47,293 nucleotides of DNA, taken from assembly GCA_015065845.1 (NCBI GenBank), contig SVPQ01000020.1, positions 1-47,293 of the forward strand, in the 5' to 3' direction. Below are positions 35,617 to 44,453 of this stretch, one piece after another. The position numbers and the translations under genes are program-made. Source of the DNA: Oscillospiraceae bacterium. Its GTDB lineage: Bacteria; Bacillota; Clostridia; Oscillospirales; Acutalibacteraceae. Position 1 is the stretch's first letter. Every line of letters starts with the position of its first letter. The notes under the pieces are model-generated. The model was not told where the DNA came from. It made no database searches and worked only from the letters and a program-made list of their open reading frames with translations.

Positions 35617-36510
35617 ATGCAACCTTTAGTAAGTGTTATTGTAGCAACATATAAACGAGACGAAATACTTTTAAGAGCATTAAATTCTCTTGCTACACAA
35701 ACCTATAAAAATTTCGAAATCATTTTAGTAGATGACAATGCAAATGATGAGTGGAACTCAAAAGTTTCAGAAGTAGTAAAAAAATTCAAGTCAGACTACC
35801 CTGAAATCACTTTGAAATACATCGTGAACAAAACAAATCAGGGCTCTGCCAAAACAAGAAATATAGGCATAGATGCATCAACTGGTGAATTCATTACATT
35901 TCTAGATGATGATGACATTTATTTACCAGAAAACATCGAAAAACAAATTGAAAATATGATTTCTGCAAATGCCGATTTTGGCATTACTGACCTTGATATG
36001 TTTTACGACGATGAATCTCTCTGTGAAAAAAGAACCCGTTACTTTATTAAATCAACAGAAAAAGAAGATTTAATAAAATATCATTTAATGCATCATTTAG
36101 CCGGTACAGACACTATGATTTTCAAAAAAGATTACTTATTGAAAATAGGTGGATTTGACCCTATTGATGTTGGTGATGAATTCTATTTAATGTTCAAAGC
36201 AATTGAAAATGGTGGTAAATTTACATATTTAAAAGGTTGTTTTGTCAAAGCTTATGTTCACAAAGGTGAAGGCGGACTATCAAGTGGTGATGGTAAAATT
36301 GACGGTGAAAATCGTCTTCACGAATTTAAAAAGAAATATTTTGACCATCTTTCAAAAAATGAAATAAAGTATATTGTAGCCCGTCACTATTCTGTAATTG
36401 CATTTGCAGAGTTAAGAAGAAAGCGTTTCCCTGCTTTTTTTCAAAATGCCATAAAAGCTTTCTTTACTTCCCCTATAAACTGTTTAAAAATTCTCAAGGA
36501 GCATTCGTAA
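35617..36510 (+). CDS. Family 2 glycosyltransferase
   Basis: 297 residues. GT-A fold: VSVIVATYKR start, nucleotide-sugar aspartates in ILVDDNAND (D39-D40), NQGSAKTRN, and the metal-binding DDDD at 97-100. A later D-x-G block (GGFDPIDVGDEFYL) fits the acceptor/base region. It should transfer a sugar from a nucleotide donor in the cytoplasm; the acceptor is not known. Its ATG is one base after the AIM24 stop. The short C-terminus (ARHYSVIAFAELRRKRF) is helical and basic, without a membrane segment. Confidence 0.88.
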   Translation: MQPLVSVIVATYKRDEILLRALNSLATQTYKNFEIILVDDNANDEWNSKVSEVVKKFKSDYPEITLKYIVNKTNQGSAKTRNIGIDASTGEFITFLDDDDIYLPENIEKQIENMISANADFGITDLDMFYDDESLCEKRTRYFIKSTEKEDLIKYHLMHHLAGTDTMIFKKDYLLKIGGFDPIDVGDEFYLMFKAIENGGKFTYLKGCFVKAYVHKGEGGLSSGDGKIDGENRLHEFKKKYFDHLSKNEIKYIVARHYSVIAFAELRRKRFPAFFQNAIKAFFTSPINCLKILKEHS

Positions 36511-36513
36511 TCA

Positions 36514-37314
36514 ATGAAAATTGAAGTTTTAGTTTCTACTATGCATCAGAAAAATACAGATTTAATAAATAAAATGAATCTTAAAACTGATGCAATTATT
36601 ATAAATCAGACTGATAACTCTGATTTTAAAGAACTTTCAATAAATAACAACAAAGTGCGTATGTTTTCATTTAATGAACGCGGTGTTGGTCTCAGCAGAA
36701 ACTCTGCTTTAATGCGTTCGGACGCTGATATATGCGTACTCGCAGATGACGATATGGTATTTTGCGATGATTACGAAGAAACTGTAAAAACTGCTTTTAA
36801 AGACAATCCACAGGCAGATTTGATAATTTTCAATTTAATTGAGGATGAAAAGAGTTTAAACAGACAAAACACAACAATTACTAAAATAAACATTCTGAAT
36901 TATATGAATTATGGTGCCGCAAGAATTGCTTTTAAGCGCAAAGCGGTGTCTTACAACGGAATTACATTCAATCTGAATTTTGGTGGCGGTACACCTCACC
37001 AATGTGGTGAAGATACTTTATTTATAAGAGATTGCTTAAAAAAAGGGCTTAATATAATAGCAGTACCACAAGCAATTGCCGAGTTAAAAGACGAACGGGA
37101 CTCAACCTGGTTTAAGGGTTACAACGAAAAATACTTTTTTGATAAAGGTGTTGTTCTCTCACTCGCCCACCCTATTTTAGCAAACCTGTTTTCATTTTAT
37201 TTAGTATTGCGACACGATGAATACACCGAAAACGGAATGAGCAAAAAAGAGGTTTACAAAGAAATTTGTAAAGGGATTAAATTTGTAAAGAAAAAGGAAT
37301 ATAAAAAGGTTTAG
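36514..37314 (+). CDS. GT2-like glycosyltransferase
   Basis: 266 residues. A diverged GT-A fold: the nucleotide-binding start is replaced by EVLVSTMHQKN, but the arrangement GVGLSRNSALM then ICVLADDDMVF (DDD 78-80) and GEDTLFIRDCLKKG is that of GT2 enzymes. The pair with the previous gene suggests one glycan pathway. AAGGAG is 12 bases from the ATG, slightly far. Ends with TAG, showing UAG is a normal stop here. Confidence 0.75.
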   Translation: MKIEVLVSTMHQKNTDLINKMNLKTDAIIINQTDNSDFKELSINNNKVRMFSFNERGVGLSRNSALMRSDADICVLADDDMVFCDDYEETVKTAFKDNPQADLIIFNLIEDEKSLNRQNTTITKINILNYMNYGAARIAFKRKAVSYNGITFNLNFGGGTPHQCGEDTLFIRDCLKKGLNIIAVPQAIAELKDERDSTWFKGYNEKYFFDKGVVLSLAHPILANLFSFYLVLRHDEYTENGMSKKEVYKEICKGIKFVKKKEYKKV

Positions 37315-37318
37315 TTTT

Positions 37319-38539
37319 ATGAAAAATTCTCTCTCAAAGCGTTGGTTATTTTTAGGTGTCGGCATTTTTACAATGCTTTTTTCAGGTGTACTTTACGCTT
37401 GGTCTATTTTAAAAATACCATTTAAAGAAGCATTTAATTTCAGTGATTCAACACTTGCGTTTAACTTTACATTAACAATGTGTTTTTTCTGCCTCGGTGC
37501 ATTCTTTGGCAGTTTAATCTGCAAAAAAATCGGCACTAAAATCACTCTGATAATTTCCGGTGTTTTAGTTGCACTCGGTTTTGTTTCAACAGGATTTTTA
37601 AATGAATCAACTCCACATACATTATTATACCTTACCTACGCTGTTTTAGCGGGTACAGGCATTGGTATTGCTTATAATGTTGTTGTTTCAACTGTTTGTG
37701 CGTGGTTCCCTGACAAAAAAGGACTTTGCTCAGGCTCACTTATGATGGGTTTTGGCGTAAGTACATTACTTTTAGGTAACGTTATCAGTATTCTTTTTGA
37801 AAATGGAGCTTTTGGTTTCAGTAAAACTTACATAACATTAGGTTTAGTAATTGGTGTTGTAATTACACTCTCTGGTATTATTCTGAAAAGACCTGACAGT
37901 AACACCGTATTCCCTGTACCGAAAGTAAAAAAACCTGCTTCAAAAGAGAACTTTGAAACACGGGACTTTACAACAAAAGAGATGCTTAAAAGCTTCACTT
38001 TCTGGAGAGCATTCCTGTGTATGGCATTTATTACCGCAGTCGGTAACACAGTTATAAGTTTTGCGAGAGATTTGATGCTTTCAGTTGATGCAATACCAAC
38101 ACTTGCAACTACATTAGTTGGTGTTCTTTCTGTATTCAACGGTATAGGCAGAATAATTACAGGTGCGTTTTACGATGCTTTAGGCAGAAGAACAACAATG
38201 ATTTCTGCAAATGTTTTAACCATTGTAGCGGCTGGTGTTACACTTTTAGGTGTTGTGATTCATTCGCTACCACTTTGCATTGTTGGTCTTTGCCTCACAG
38301 GTATTTCTTACGGTTCGTGCCCTACTGTAACCTCTGCATTTTCAGCATCGTTTTACGGACAAAAGCATTTCTCGACAAATTACAGTATTACAAACTTCAA
38401 TTTAATAGTTGCATCATTTATAGCAACATTCAGTAACTCATTACTGATTTCTACCGGTAGTTATGTAGCACCATTTATATTGCTACTTATATTAGCGGTT
38501 AGCGCTATGGGACTTAATTTAAGTATAAAAAGACCTTAG
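37319..38539 (+). CDS. MFS transporter, oxalate/formate antiporter (OFA) type
   Basis: 406 residues with about 12 hydrophobic helices and a polar loop near 195-220. The first helix VLYAWSIL and the block VVSTVCAWFPDKKGLCSG are characteristic of the OFA subfamily of major facilitator proteins, which move small monocarboxylates and dicarboxylates. The substrate cannot be told. SD AAAGG, four bases after the previous gene. Confidence 0.85.
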   Translation: MKNSLSKRWLFLGVGIFTMLFSGVLYAWSILKIPFKEAFNFSDSTLAFNFTLTMCFFCLGAFFGSLICKKIGTKITLIISGVLVALGFVSTGFLNESTPHTLLYLTYAVLAGTGIGIAYNVVVSTVCAWFPDKKGLCSGSLMMGFGVSTLLLGNVISILFENGAFGFSKTYITLGLVIGVVITLSGIILKRPDSNTVFPVPKVKKPASKENFETRDFTTKEMLKSFTFWRAFLCMAFITAVGNTVISFARDLMLSVDAIPTLATTLVGVLSVFNGIGRIITGAFYDALGRRTTMISANVLTIVAAGVTLLGVVIHSLPLCIVGLCLTGISYGSCPTVTSAFSASFYGQKHFSTNYSITNFNLIVASFIATFSNSLLISTGSYVAPFILLLILAVSAMGLNLSIKRP

Positions 38540-38550
38540 GAGTTAAAATT

Positions 38551-38880
38551 ATGGAAAACAATATAATAAAAATACCACCATATAACTGGTTTATAAATAA
38601 AAGCGATAACAAACCTGTTACTAATATTTATTCCGGTTCTTGCGACACAGAATACAATAAAGGTGCCGCACACTTAAAAACATTCAATTATAAAGTTTAT
38701 GTTGTTGATGTTGGTACAGAAACTGCACGATTTGTTGCAGAATGTTACTCTGTAGACCCTTGGAATGACGGATATAAAAAAGAAGACATTGGTAACAAAG
38801 AAGCCTCTTGCTCTGACGAGGGTTTAATAGAGCTTAACGAGTGGTTGAATGAAGAGCATAAGAAGTTTATTGAGAATTAA
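38551..38880 (+). CDS. Small unknown protein
   Basis: 109 residues, no signal peptide, no membrane segment. Many Asp, Asn and Lys residues; cysteines at CDTE, AECYS and ASCSDE. Alternating short strands (YKVYVVDVG, ARFVAECYSV) and a C-terminal helix suggest a small alpha/beta fold. SD AGGAG gives a confident start. Eleven bases after the MFS gene, so last gene of that operon. No family recognised. No clear terminator follows. Confidence 0.65.
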   Translation: MENNIIKIPPYNWFINKSDNKPVTNIYSGSCDTEYNKGAAHLKTFNYKVYVVDVGTETARFVAECYSVDPWNDGYKKEDIGNKEASCSDEGLIELNEWLNEEHKKFIEN

Positions 38881-38975
38881 ATCTTTTGAGTTCCAATAAA
38901 CTGTTTGCGCCGTTGGTTTTTATTAAAATAAACAAGCTGGCTAGATTTTTGTTATAAGACAATTTTTGTTAATTA

Positions 38976-39004
38976 TTGAAAAAACTTTAGATTTAATATA
39001 TAAT
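38976..39004 (+). promoter_or_regulatory. Promoter of the nuclease/dynamin-like operon
   Basis: -35 TTGAAA (38976-38981), 17-base spacer, -10 TATAAT (38999-39004). The predicted start near 39011 leaves a leader of about 30 bases. It separates this unit from the MFS operon. Confidence 0.8.
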
Positions 39005-39040
39005 TATGTTTAATTTAATACTTTGAAAGGAATGAGATTT

Positions 39041-39712
39041 GTGGCAAGTAGTCGAACATATATTTGTTTAGTTTGTGGAGAACGACATCAAGTATCTCCA
39101 GAAGAATACAAATCAATCAAAGGTAACCCTATTTGTGACAAATGCAAAGAAAGTACTTTTTCTGAAAACGAAAATATACCACAAACCACCAAACCCAATG
39201 TTCTTAATACTTTTTCTAATGTTGTAAGTGGTATTAGTCTAATTTTAGACAAAACTATCAATAAATCAGATAACACACCTGATACCTCGTTAAAAACAGC
39301 TGTTCATAAAATATCTTCTACACTTAATACGCCAAGTAGCATTGACGAGTATAATTGGAAACATATTGGTTGTCTTGGCGAGTTGTATGATAATAAAAAA
39401 CTTGGAGAATGGAGTTCGTATGTAGGTCTTTATATGCACAAAATGAACGGAGAAATAATGTATATAGGTCGTGCTATTGAGTACAACAATGGTGGTTTTA
39501 GAAAAAGACTCAGTGATTATTGCCGACCAAACGGAAGTGCACGAGTACATCCCTCAGGTCAAAAAATTTTTGCTAATCGCTACAATCTTCAGACATATCT
39601 GCTTATTGTAGGCACCGATGCTACTGCAGCTACAAAAACAAAATTACTTGAAGAAGTTTATGTTGCAAAATATAATCCACCTTGGAATGACAAATTGAAA
39701 ACGGATAAATAA
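39041..39712 (+). CDS. Zinc-ribbon GIY-YIG nuclease-like protein
   Basis: 223 residues. The N-terminus holds a zinc ribbon with two CxxC knuckles (C9-C12 and C32-C35). After a low-complexity linker (about 40-100) comes a GIY-YIG nuclease core: GLY at 129-131, YIG at 141-143, an arginine in GGFRKRL (154/156), glutamate in LLEEVYVAKYNPPWN (204/205) and the final Asn. All expected catalytic positions are present, so endonuclease activity is plausible. The start is taken as GTG 39041 because GAAAGGA sits nine bases upstream; ATG 39032 is too close to that site. It lies 15 bases before the first GTPase, so the two are one transcript. Target DNA or RNA is unknown. Confidence 0.8.
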   Translation: MASSRTYICLVCGERHQVSPEEYKSIKGNPICDKCKESTFSENENIPQTTKPNVLNTFSNVVSGISLILDKTINKSDNTPDTSLKTAVHKISSTLNTPSSIDEYNWKHIGCLGELYDNKKLGEWSSYVGLYMHKMNGEIMYIGRAIEYNNGGFRKRLSDYCRPNGSARVHPSGQKIFANRYNLQTYLLIVGTDATAATKTKLLEEVYVAKYNPPWNDKLKTDK

Positions 39713-39727
39713 AATAAGGAGTAAAAA

Positions 39728-41809
39728 ATGAATAAATTGGTAAAAAACGAGATTTTCGACTTTAAAAAGCTTTACAAATGCGTTTCTTCGCTCATACGAT
39801 GTGCGTCTTACTTTGACGAAAAAGAAAGAAATTTAACCATAAAATTAGAAAAACTTGCCCGAAAAATCGAGGTTTCAAATTATATTCATCAAAGAAACAT
39901 TATAGCAATTGCAGGTATGCAGGGTTCTGGTAAAAGTACGCTTATAAAAACTCTCTATAATTTACCAGACAATCTGTTAGCTATAGGTAGCGGACGTTCG
40001 GAAAGAACACCTGTTTTCATTACAGAAAGCAGCGAATTGAATGAAGGCGAATATAAAGCAAATGAAGTTATTCTTCAAGACGGGAAAAAAGAGGTAAATG
40101 AAATAAAAATCAATGAAATTCGCACCAAAAGCAAGAGTCCCAGGGGCATTGCTTATATAGAGTTATTTGTTCCTAAACGTTACTTTTCTTGTGAAAATGC
40201 AGGATTTGTTCTTCTACCAGGATTTGAGAAGAATGCTGACGGATTTTTTGACGAGGATTACAACAGTATTATACAATACGCACTATATTTCTCTAATGCT
40301 GTTATTCTTGCAACAGATGATGCAGGAATTGCAAACAGAGACATCTCAACTCTTACAGAAATACTCTTAAATAATAACTTCAATCTTTCTAATCTTGTTT
40401 TTGCTATAACGAAATGTGACACAACTTCAATTGGAAATAAAGAAGAAATGGTTACCTCGTTAATCGAAGCTTGTGAAGATTCAGGATTACCAATTTCAAA
40501 AAATAATATAGTTACTACCGGTTTATATAAAGATGATGCAGAAAATGAAAAATGGATTCAGGAATTTGCAGATGTAATAAATACTGAAGGTGTTCTTGAT
40601 TTTGATTCTGCAAGACGTAATTATTTATATTACAGACCTATGGTTGATGAAATGCTTTACTGTGCTGAAGTTCTTGAAAAGGAACTTGAAATAAAATCTA
40701 TAAGCACTGAAACTGAAAGCCCTATTTACCAAGAATTAAAAAATGCTCTTGAAAAAAAAGAAGAAGAATTAGATGACTTGCTGAGTGATGCTGTAAAAAC
40801 TGCTCAAAAACGTGCTGAAGATAAATTTGCAAGCGAAAGTGAAAAAATTGATAAAAAACATTTGAAATCAAAAAAGTTCCTTTTATTTAACAAAAATTAC
40901 AAGGATAATTATGAAGATAGACAAGCTATTTCAAAAGTATGCTCTGAATGTCTTATTGATTCTAATGGAAAAAGTTTCTTTATTGAAGAAGTAAGAAAAA
41001 AGGTTATGGAGCCAAATATAAAAGATTCTCTCGTTCAGAATTTCAACACCCCACTCCTTCCGGCTAATGAAGAACAAGAACAAATTAGCAATAATGAATA
41101 TAACATCGTTATGAATCAATATGTAAGTTACTACCTTGTATCAACAGATTTTAATAAACCTGTTGAGTCAAAAATTTACACACCTGATATCGCAGAAATT
41201 TCAGAAACAACCGCTATTGGACTTTATGGTACTTTTTTCAGTGCACTGTTTGCTCCACAAGTTTTAGATGAAAAACTCAAAGAAATCAACATTAAAGCTT
41301 CTAGCATACCTATCGCAATAAAATCGGCTCAAGGTTTTTTAGCAACACCAAATCCATTATTAACTACCTTTGGTCTTGTTGATATGCTTGATGGTAAATC
41401 TGATATCATAACCGCTATTGTAACAGCCTTTTCAAAAAAAGGTACCGAAGCTGCAGCAATTGCTTCAACAACATCTACAATTCTAGGCGTTGCATCAGTT
41501 GCGATAGTTGTTGCTATGTTAACCAAAACCGGAATCAATATTTACAATGCCACTGTCGATGAACAAAAGAAAATCTTGGAAGCCTGGGAAAAAGCCCTAA
41601 AGAATTCTATTGAAGAACAAAAAAATGAATGTCTCGAACTTTTCCATGATGCTAGTCAGAAATTACTTGATCACGTGCAAAATATACATAGTAAACGAAT
41701 GCATATTGGTGATACACAAGAAAGACTTATAAATGCAAAGTATGCAATTCAGGACATTAAATATCTCGCAAATAAATTCAATGACAACTATGCAGTTACA
41801 TTAGAGTAA
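39728..41809 (+). CDS. Dynamin-like large GTPase A with degenerate G3
   Basis: 693 residues. G1 is GMQGSGKST (63-71), G2 candidate T94 in SERTPVF, G3 position reads LLPG (162-165) where DxPG is expected, and G4 is TKCD (228-231). A helical region with coiled-coil character (about 305-390) follows, and hydrophobic segments (494-512 and about 573-598) could insert in membrane. This fold order - GTPase, helical bundle, hydrophobic paddle, C-terminal helices - is that of bacterial dynamin-like proteins. The missing G3 aspartate predicts weak hydrolysis by itself. SD AAGGAG. Distinct in sequence from the next GTPase, so not a recent duplicate. Confidence 0.78.
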   Translation: MNKLVKNEIFDFKKLYKCVSSLIRCASYFDEKERNLTIKLEKLARKIEVSNYIHQRNIIAIAGMQGSGKSTLIKTLYNLPDNLLAIGSGRSERTPVFITESSELNEGEYKANEVILQDGKKEVNEIKINEIRTKSKSPRGIAYIELFVPKRYFSCENAGFVLLPGFEKNADGFFDEDYNSIIQYALYFSNAVILATDDAGIANRDISTLTEILLNNNFNLSNLVFAITKCDTTSIGNKEEMVTSLIEACEDSGLPISKNNIVTTGLYKDDAENEKWIQEFADVINTEGVLDFDSARRNYLYYRPMVDEMLYCAEVLEKELEIKSISTETESPIYQELKNALEKKEEELDDLLSDAVKTAQKRAEDKFASESEKIDKKHLKSKKFLLFNKNYKDNYEDRQAISKVCSECLIDSNGKSFFIEEVRKKVMEPNIKDSLVQNFNTPLLPANEEQEQISNNEYNIVMNQYVSYYLVSTDFNKPVESKIYTPDIAEISETTAIGLYGTFFSALFAPQVLDEKLKEINIKASSIPIAIKSAQGFLATPNPLLTTFGLVDMLDGKSDIITAIVTAFSKKGTEAAAIASTTSTILGVASVAIVVAMLTKTGINIYNATVDEQKKILEAWEKALKNSIEEQKNECLELFHDASQKLLDHVQNIHSKRMHIGDTQERLINAKYAIQDIKYLANKFNDNYAVTLE

Positions 41810-41819
41810 AATACTACAG

Positions 41820-43694
41820 ATGAGAAATTTGACTAATACACTTGAAGATGTGTTAAATGAAACGATAACTTGGGAGAAATCACCCATAAATGAAATTTTC
41901 AACACTTCTTATACTTCAACTTCAAATTATTCTAAACAAATAATACTATATGGACCTACACAAGTTGGTAAAACAACTCTGATTATGGACCTTATAGGCA
42001 TTAAAAATTCGCGTCGTCTGGAATTAGACGAACTTTTAAAAGGCGGTTCCCGTTCAGGTTCCGCCTCTACGAGTAGTGCAATAATTTATAGTCGTTGGAA
42101 TGAAGATATGTTTGGCATTTCTCAAAAAAATATACATAGTTCCAACGATTCTATTCCCGAAAAACTCACAGCTGATGAGTTCAAACAAAGAATTCAAAGT
42201 ATAAACTCAAGAAACCGTTCTCAGGATGTATCACTTTCAGAACTTGCTGATATTTATTGTTTTTACATACCAAAGGATTATTTTGAACAAACCACAGAGT
42301 TACAAAACATTCAGATGATAGATTTACCTGGTTTTGGTGAGCGAAATGAAAAAATGCAAAAACGAGCAGACGAAATAATTTCTTATATTTCTGGTTTCGT
42401 TGCCGGTGCAGTAGTTGTTGTAAAAAGCGATAATATTCAAAGTCTTCAAAGTGATTACAAAAGATTTATCAGTAATCATCATATCAATCACCTTGCTGTT
42501 GCAATAAGTTATTCAGCTTCAAGAAACTTGGATGTCAGGAAAATGCTAGATGGTACCACAACCGATAAAGAAGTTGCTCTTAATATAGCTAATTATTATT
42601 ATAATCTCATTGAAGAAGATAATTATATGCATTTTAATAATCTTCCACCGGAGACCATTCTCTTCCCTCTTGAAAAAAGAGAGTATCTTGAAGAAAATCT
42701 TCCTGAATTTATCGGAGCATTTGATCAACTCAGGCAAATGTTAAAAGTGAGAATCACTTCTATGACTGAACGTACAGCTATAAAATCCTGCATTGAACAG
42801 CTTGATCTTGAAATAAAAAACTGTAAAGAAAGCATTGAATGTATTAAAACAGATATAGAGAAACTCGCTAACAGAAAAGAAGAATGCGATGAATTGATAA
42901 AAAAAGCAAAAAAAATTGAAAACAAGCTTATTAACGAATTGAAAATACTGGATAAAAAAATTACTTTTATAATAACTGCAAAAAACGAAATTTCTAAAAA
43001 AATCGATACATTTGAAGAAAATAAACACTATACCGAATTTGGTGCAAATTGCTTCTGGTCCGATGTAAAATCTTGCACCGAAAGCAAAAAAAAAGACGAG
43101 TTATTCAAGAGACTTTCAAGAGAAATTGATGATTGCATTGGTGAAAAAGCACCATTGCACGACAAAAAACTATATCTTTATATAAAAAATGAAATGGAAA
43201 AAGTACTTGATGATTTTAGCTTTAATTACTTTTTCAAAGGCGTTTGGGGGCACGGTAAAAAATGGGAAGAAAAAGCTGCGCGTCTTATAAATTCCTATTA
43301 TAAAAATATATGTACAGCCGGCAGAGATGCTTTAAAAAAAGAGAGCGAAAAGCTTATAAAAAAAGCCAAAAACGAAAAAACACCACTTGAAAATCAAAAA
43401 AATCAAAACTTTATTGTTCTAAATAATTTACAAAAGGAATTAGATGAGATAACTAATAAGCAGAGCGAATACACCGCGAAAATCAAGCAGTTGGATGAAG
43501 AAGCTGACAAAAAAATCGACAGACAAAAACACGTGATAGATATTTTCATAAAACATTTTTACAAGAAAGTAAATGAATTGGAATACCGTATTGAAAAAGA
43601 ACCAGTTCCAGAAATTAAAACAGCACTTTTCATCGTTCTTAGTTCTATTTATTTAAGTATGAAACCTTACTTGGAGGATATTGAAAATGAGTAA
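41820..43694 (+). CDS. Dynamin-like large GTPase B lacking canonical G4
   Basis: 624 residues. G1 is GPTQVGKTT (45-53), G2 probably in the STSS block near 83-86, G3 is complete as DLPG (168-171). Where N/TKxD should be, the sequence reads VAISYSASRN, so guanine recognition is altered. Long charged coiled-coil stretches (about 318-400 and 500-590) follow, then a hydrophobic C-terminal patch (FIVLSSIYLSM). There are three cysteines in the middle (NCFWSD, SCTESK) of unclear meaning. The ribosome site is weak and the gene begins ten bases after GTPase A, so translation may depend on it. Confidence 0.75.
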   Translation: MRNLTNTLEDVLNETITWEKSPINEIFNTSYTSTSNYSKQIILYGPTQVGKTTLIMDLIGIKNSRRLELDELLKGGSRSGSASTSSAIIYSRWNEDMFGISQKNIHSSNDSIPEKLTADEFKQRIQSINSRNRSQDVSLSELADIYCFYIPKDYFEQTTELQNIQMIDLPGFGERNEKMQKRADEIISYISGFVAGAVVVVKSDNIQSLQSDYKRFISNHHINHLAVAISYSASRNLDVRKMLDGTTTDKEVALNIANYYYNLIEEDNYMHFNNLPPETILFPLEKREYLEENLPEFIGAFDQLRQMLKVRITSMTERTAIKSCIEQLDLEIKNCKESIECIKTDIEKLANRKEECDELIKKAKKIENKLINELKILDKKITFIITAKNEISKKIDTFEENKHYTEFGANCFWSDVKSCTESKKKDELFKRLSREIDDCIGEKAPLHDKKLYLYIKNEMEKVLDDFSFNYFFKGVWGHGKKWEEKAARLINSYYKNICTAGRDALKKESEKLIKKAKNEKTPLENQKNQNFIVLNNLQKELDEITNKQSEYTAKIKQLDEEADKKIDRQKHVIDIFIKHFYKKVNELEYRIEKEPVPEIKTALFIVLSSIYLSMKPYLEDIENE

Positions 43695-44397
43695 TACAAA
43701 ATCCGGTAAAAAAGAATTCTCGAATGAAGTAAACGAAAAACTCTCTTCTGTTTTTCAAGCATTTGCTGTAAACCCTGTAAACCAAAGTACTGACGACCGC
43801 ATTACAACACTCGAGAAAAGAATTTTTGAAAGCACAGATGATGAACCTTCGTTAGAAGATAATATTTTAAATAGTACCGAAGAAATTAATCGCAGAGTAA
43901 AAAGAATTAATGACGCACTATCAAAGATGGACGAACAAAGCGAAAACCTTTCTGTAGAAATTACTTCTGCAAAAAATGCGATTATCGCTAACCAAAATAA
44001 TATTACAGAGAACGAAAAAGAGTTTTTCAGTAAATTGAGTGAACAAAACGAAGTTCTACGCGAAAATATAAAATCTCGATTTAGAAATATTGATGACTTG
44101 CTTTCCCACAACACTAATACTACAAATGATATTTTTAGTATTGTAAAAACTTCATACGAAGACATAATTCAAGCATTAGATTATCATACCAACTCTGTAA
44201 ATTCATATATAGAAAGCACTTTACATCCTCTAAAAACAGACATAGAAGCAACAAAAGATGTTGTAAATAAAATTGATAATAATATTGTAGAATTCATAGA
44301 AAAAAACAAGAATCTGAAAAAGATATTAGGAATACTTCTAGCTACAACCGGAACTACAACACTACTTTTAATTATCGTTTTAATACTAATCATATAG
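43687..44397 (+). CDS. Tail-anchored coiled-coil membrane protein
   Basis: 236 residues. Nearly the whole soluble part is charged heptad-rich helix (for example ISKM/SEITSAKNAI-like segments, LSEQNEVLRENIKSRFRNIDDLL). A single transmembrane helix ends the protein (about 213-236, ILLATTGTTTLLLIIVLILII), so the coiled coil faces the cytoplasm and the C-terminus is in the membrane. ATG 43687 has GGAGG nine bases upstream and overlaps the end of GTPase B by eight bases (ATGAGTAA), a strong coupling signal. No enzyme motif. It may anchor or scaffold the GTPases. Confidence 0.75.
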   Translation: MSNTKSGKKEFSNEVNEKLSSVFQAFAVNPVNQSTDDRITTLEKRIFESTDDEPSLEDNILNSTEEINRRVKRINDALSKMDEQSENLSVEITSAKNAIIANQNNITENEKEFFSKLSEQNEVLRENIKSRFRNIDDLLSHNTNTTNDIFSIVKTSYEDIIQALDYHTNSVNSYIESTLHPLKTDIEATKDVVNKIDNNIVEFIEKNKNLKKILGILLATTGTTTLLLIIVLILII

Positions 44398-44410
44398 TTT
44401 TATAAAAATT

Positions 44411-44449
44411 AAAAGAACTGAGCGAATTCACATACTGCTCAGTTCTTTT
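44411..44449. terminator. Bidirectional terminator after the dynamin-like operon
   Basis: AAAAGAACTGAGC (44411-44423) pairs with GCTCAGTTCTTTT (44437-44449) with no mismatch and a 13-base loop; T-rich sequence on both sides. It closes the plus-strand operon and the convergent ribokinase gene. Confidence 0.85.
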
Positions 44450-44453
44450 GTGT

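Noticed and set aside
38881-38975. Terminator for the MFS operon
   Set aside because: Only a four-base stem CCAA/TTGG with a long loop can be drawn before a T run; too weak to list.
43755-44165. Minus-strand frame opposite the tail-anchored protein
   Set aside because: Hydrophobic shadow of a coiled-coil gene; no start signal and no independent transcription signal.
39041-44397. The operon as part of a prophage or integrative element
   Set aside because: No integrase, tRNA-flanking repeats, portal, capsid or conjugation genes are nearby, and both flanks are ordinary chromosomal genes.
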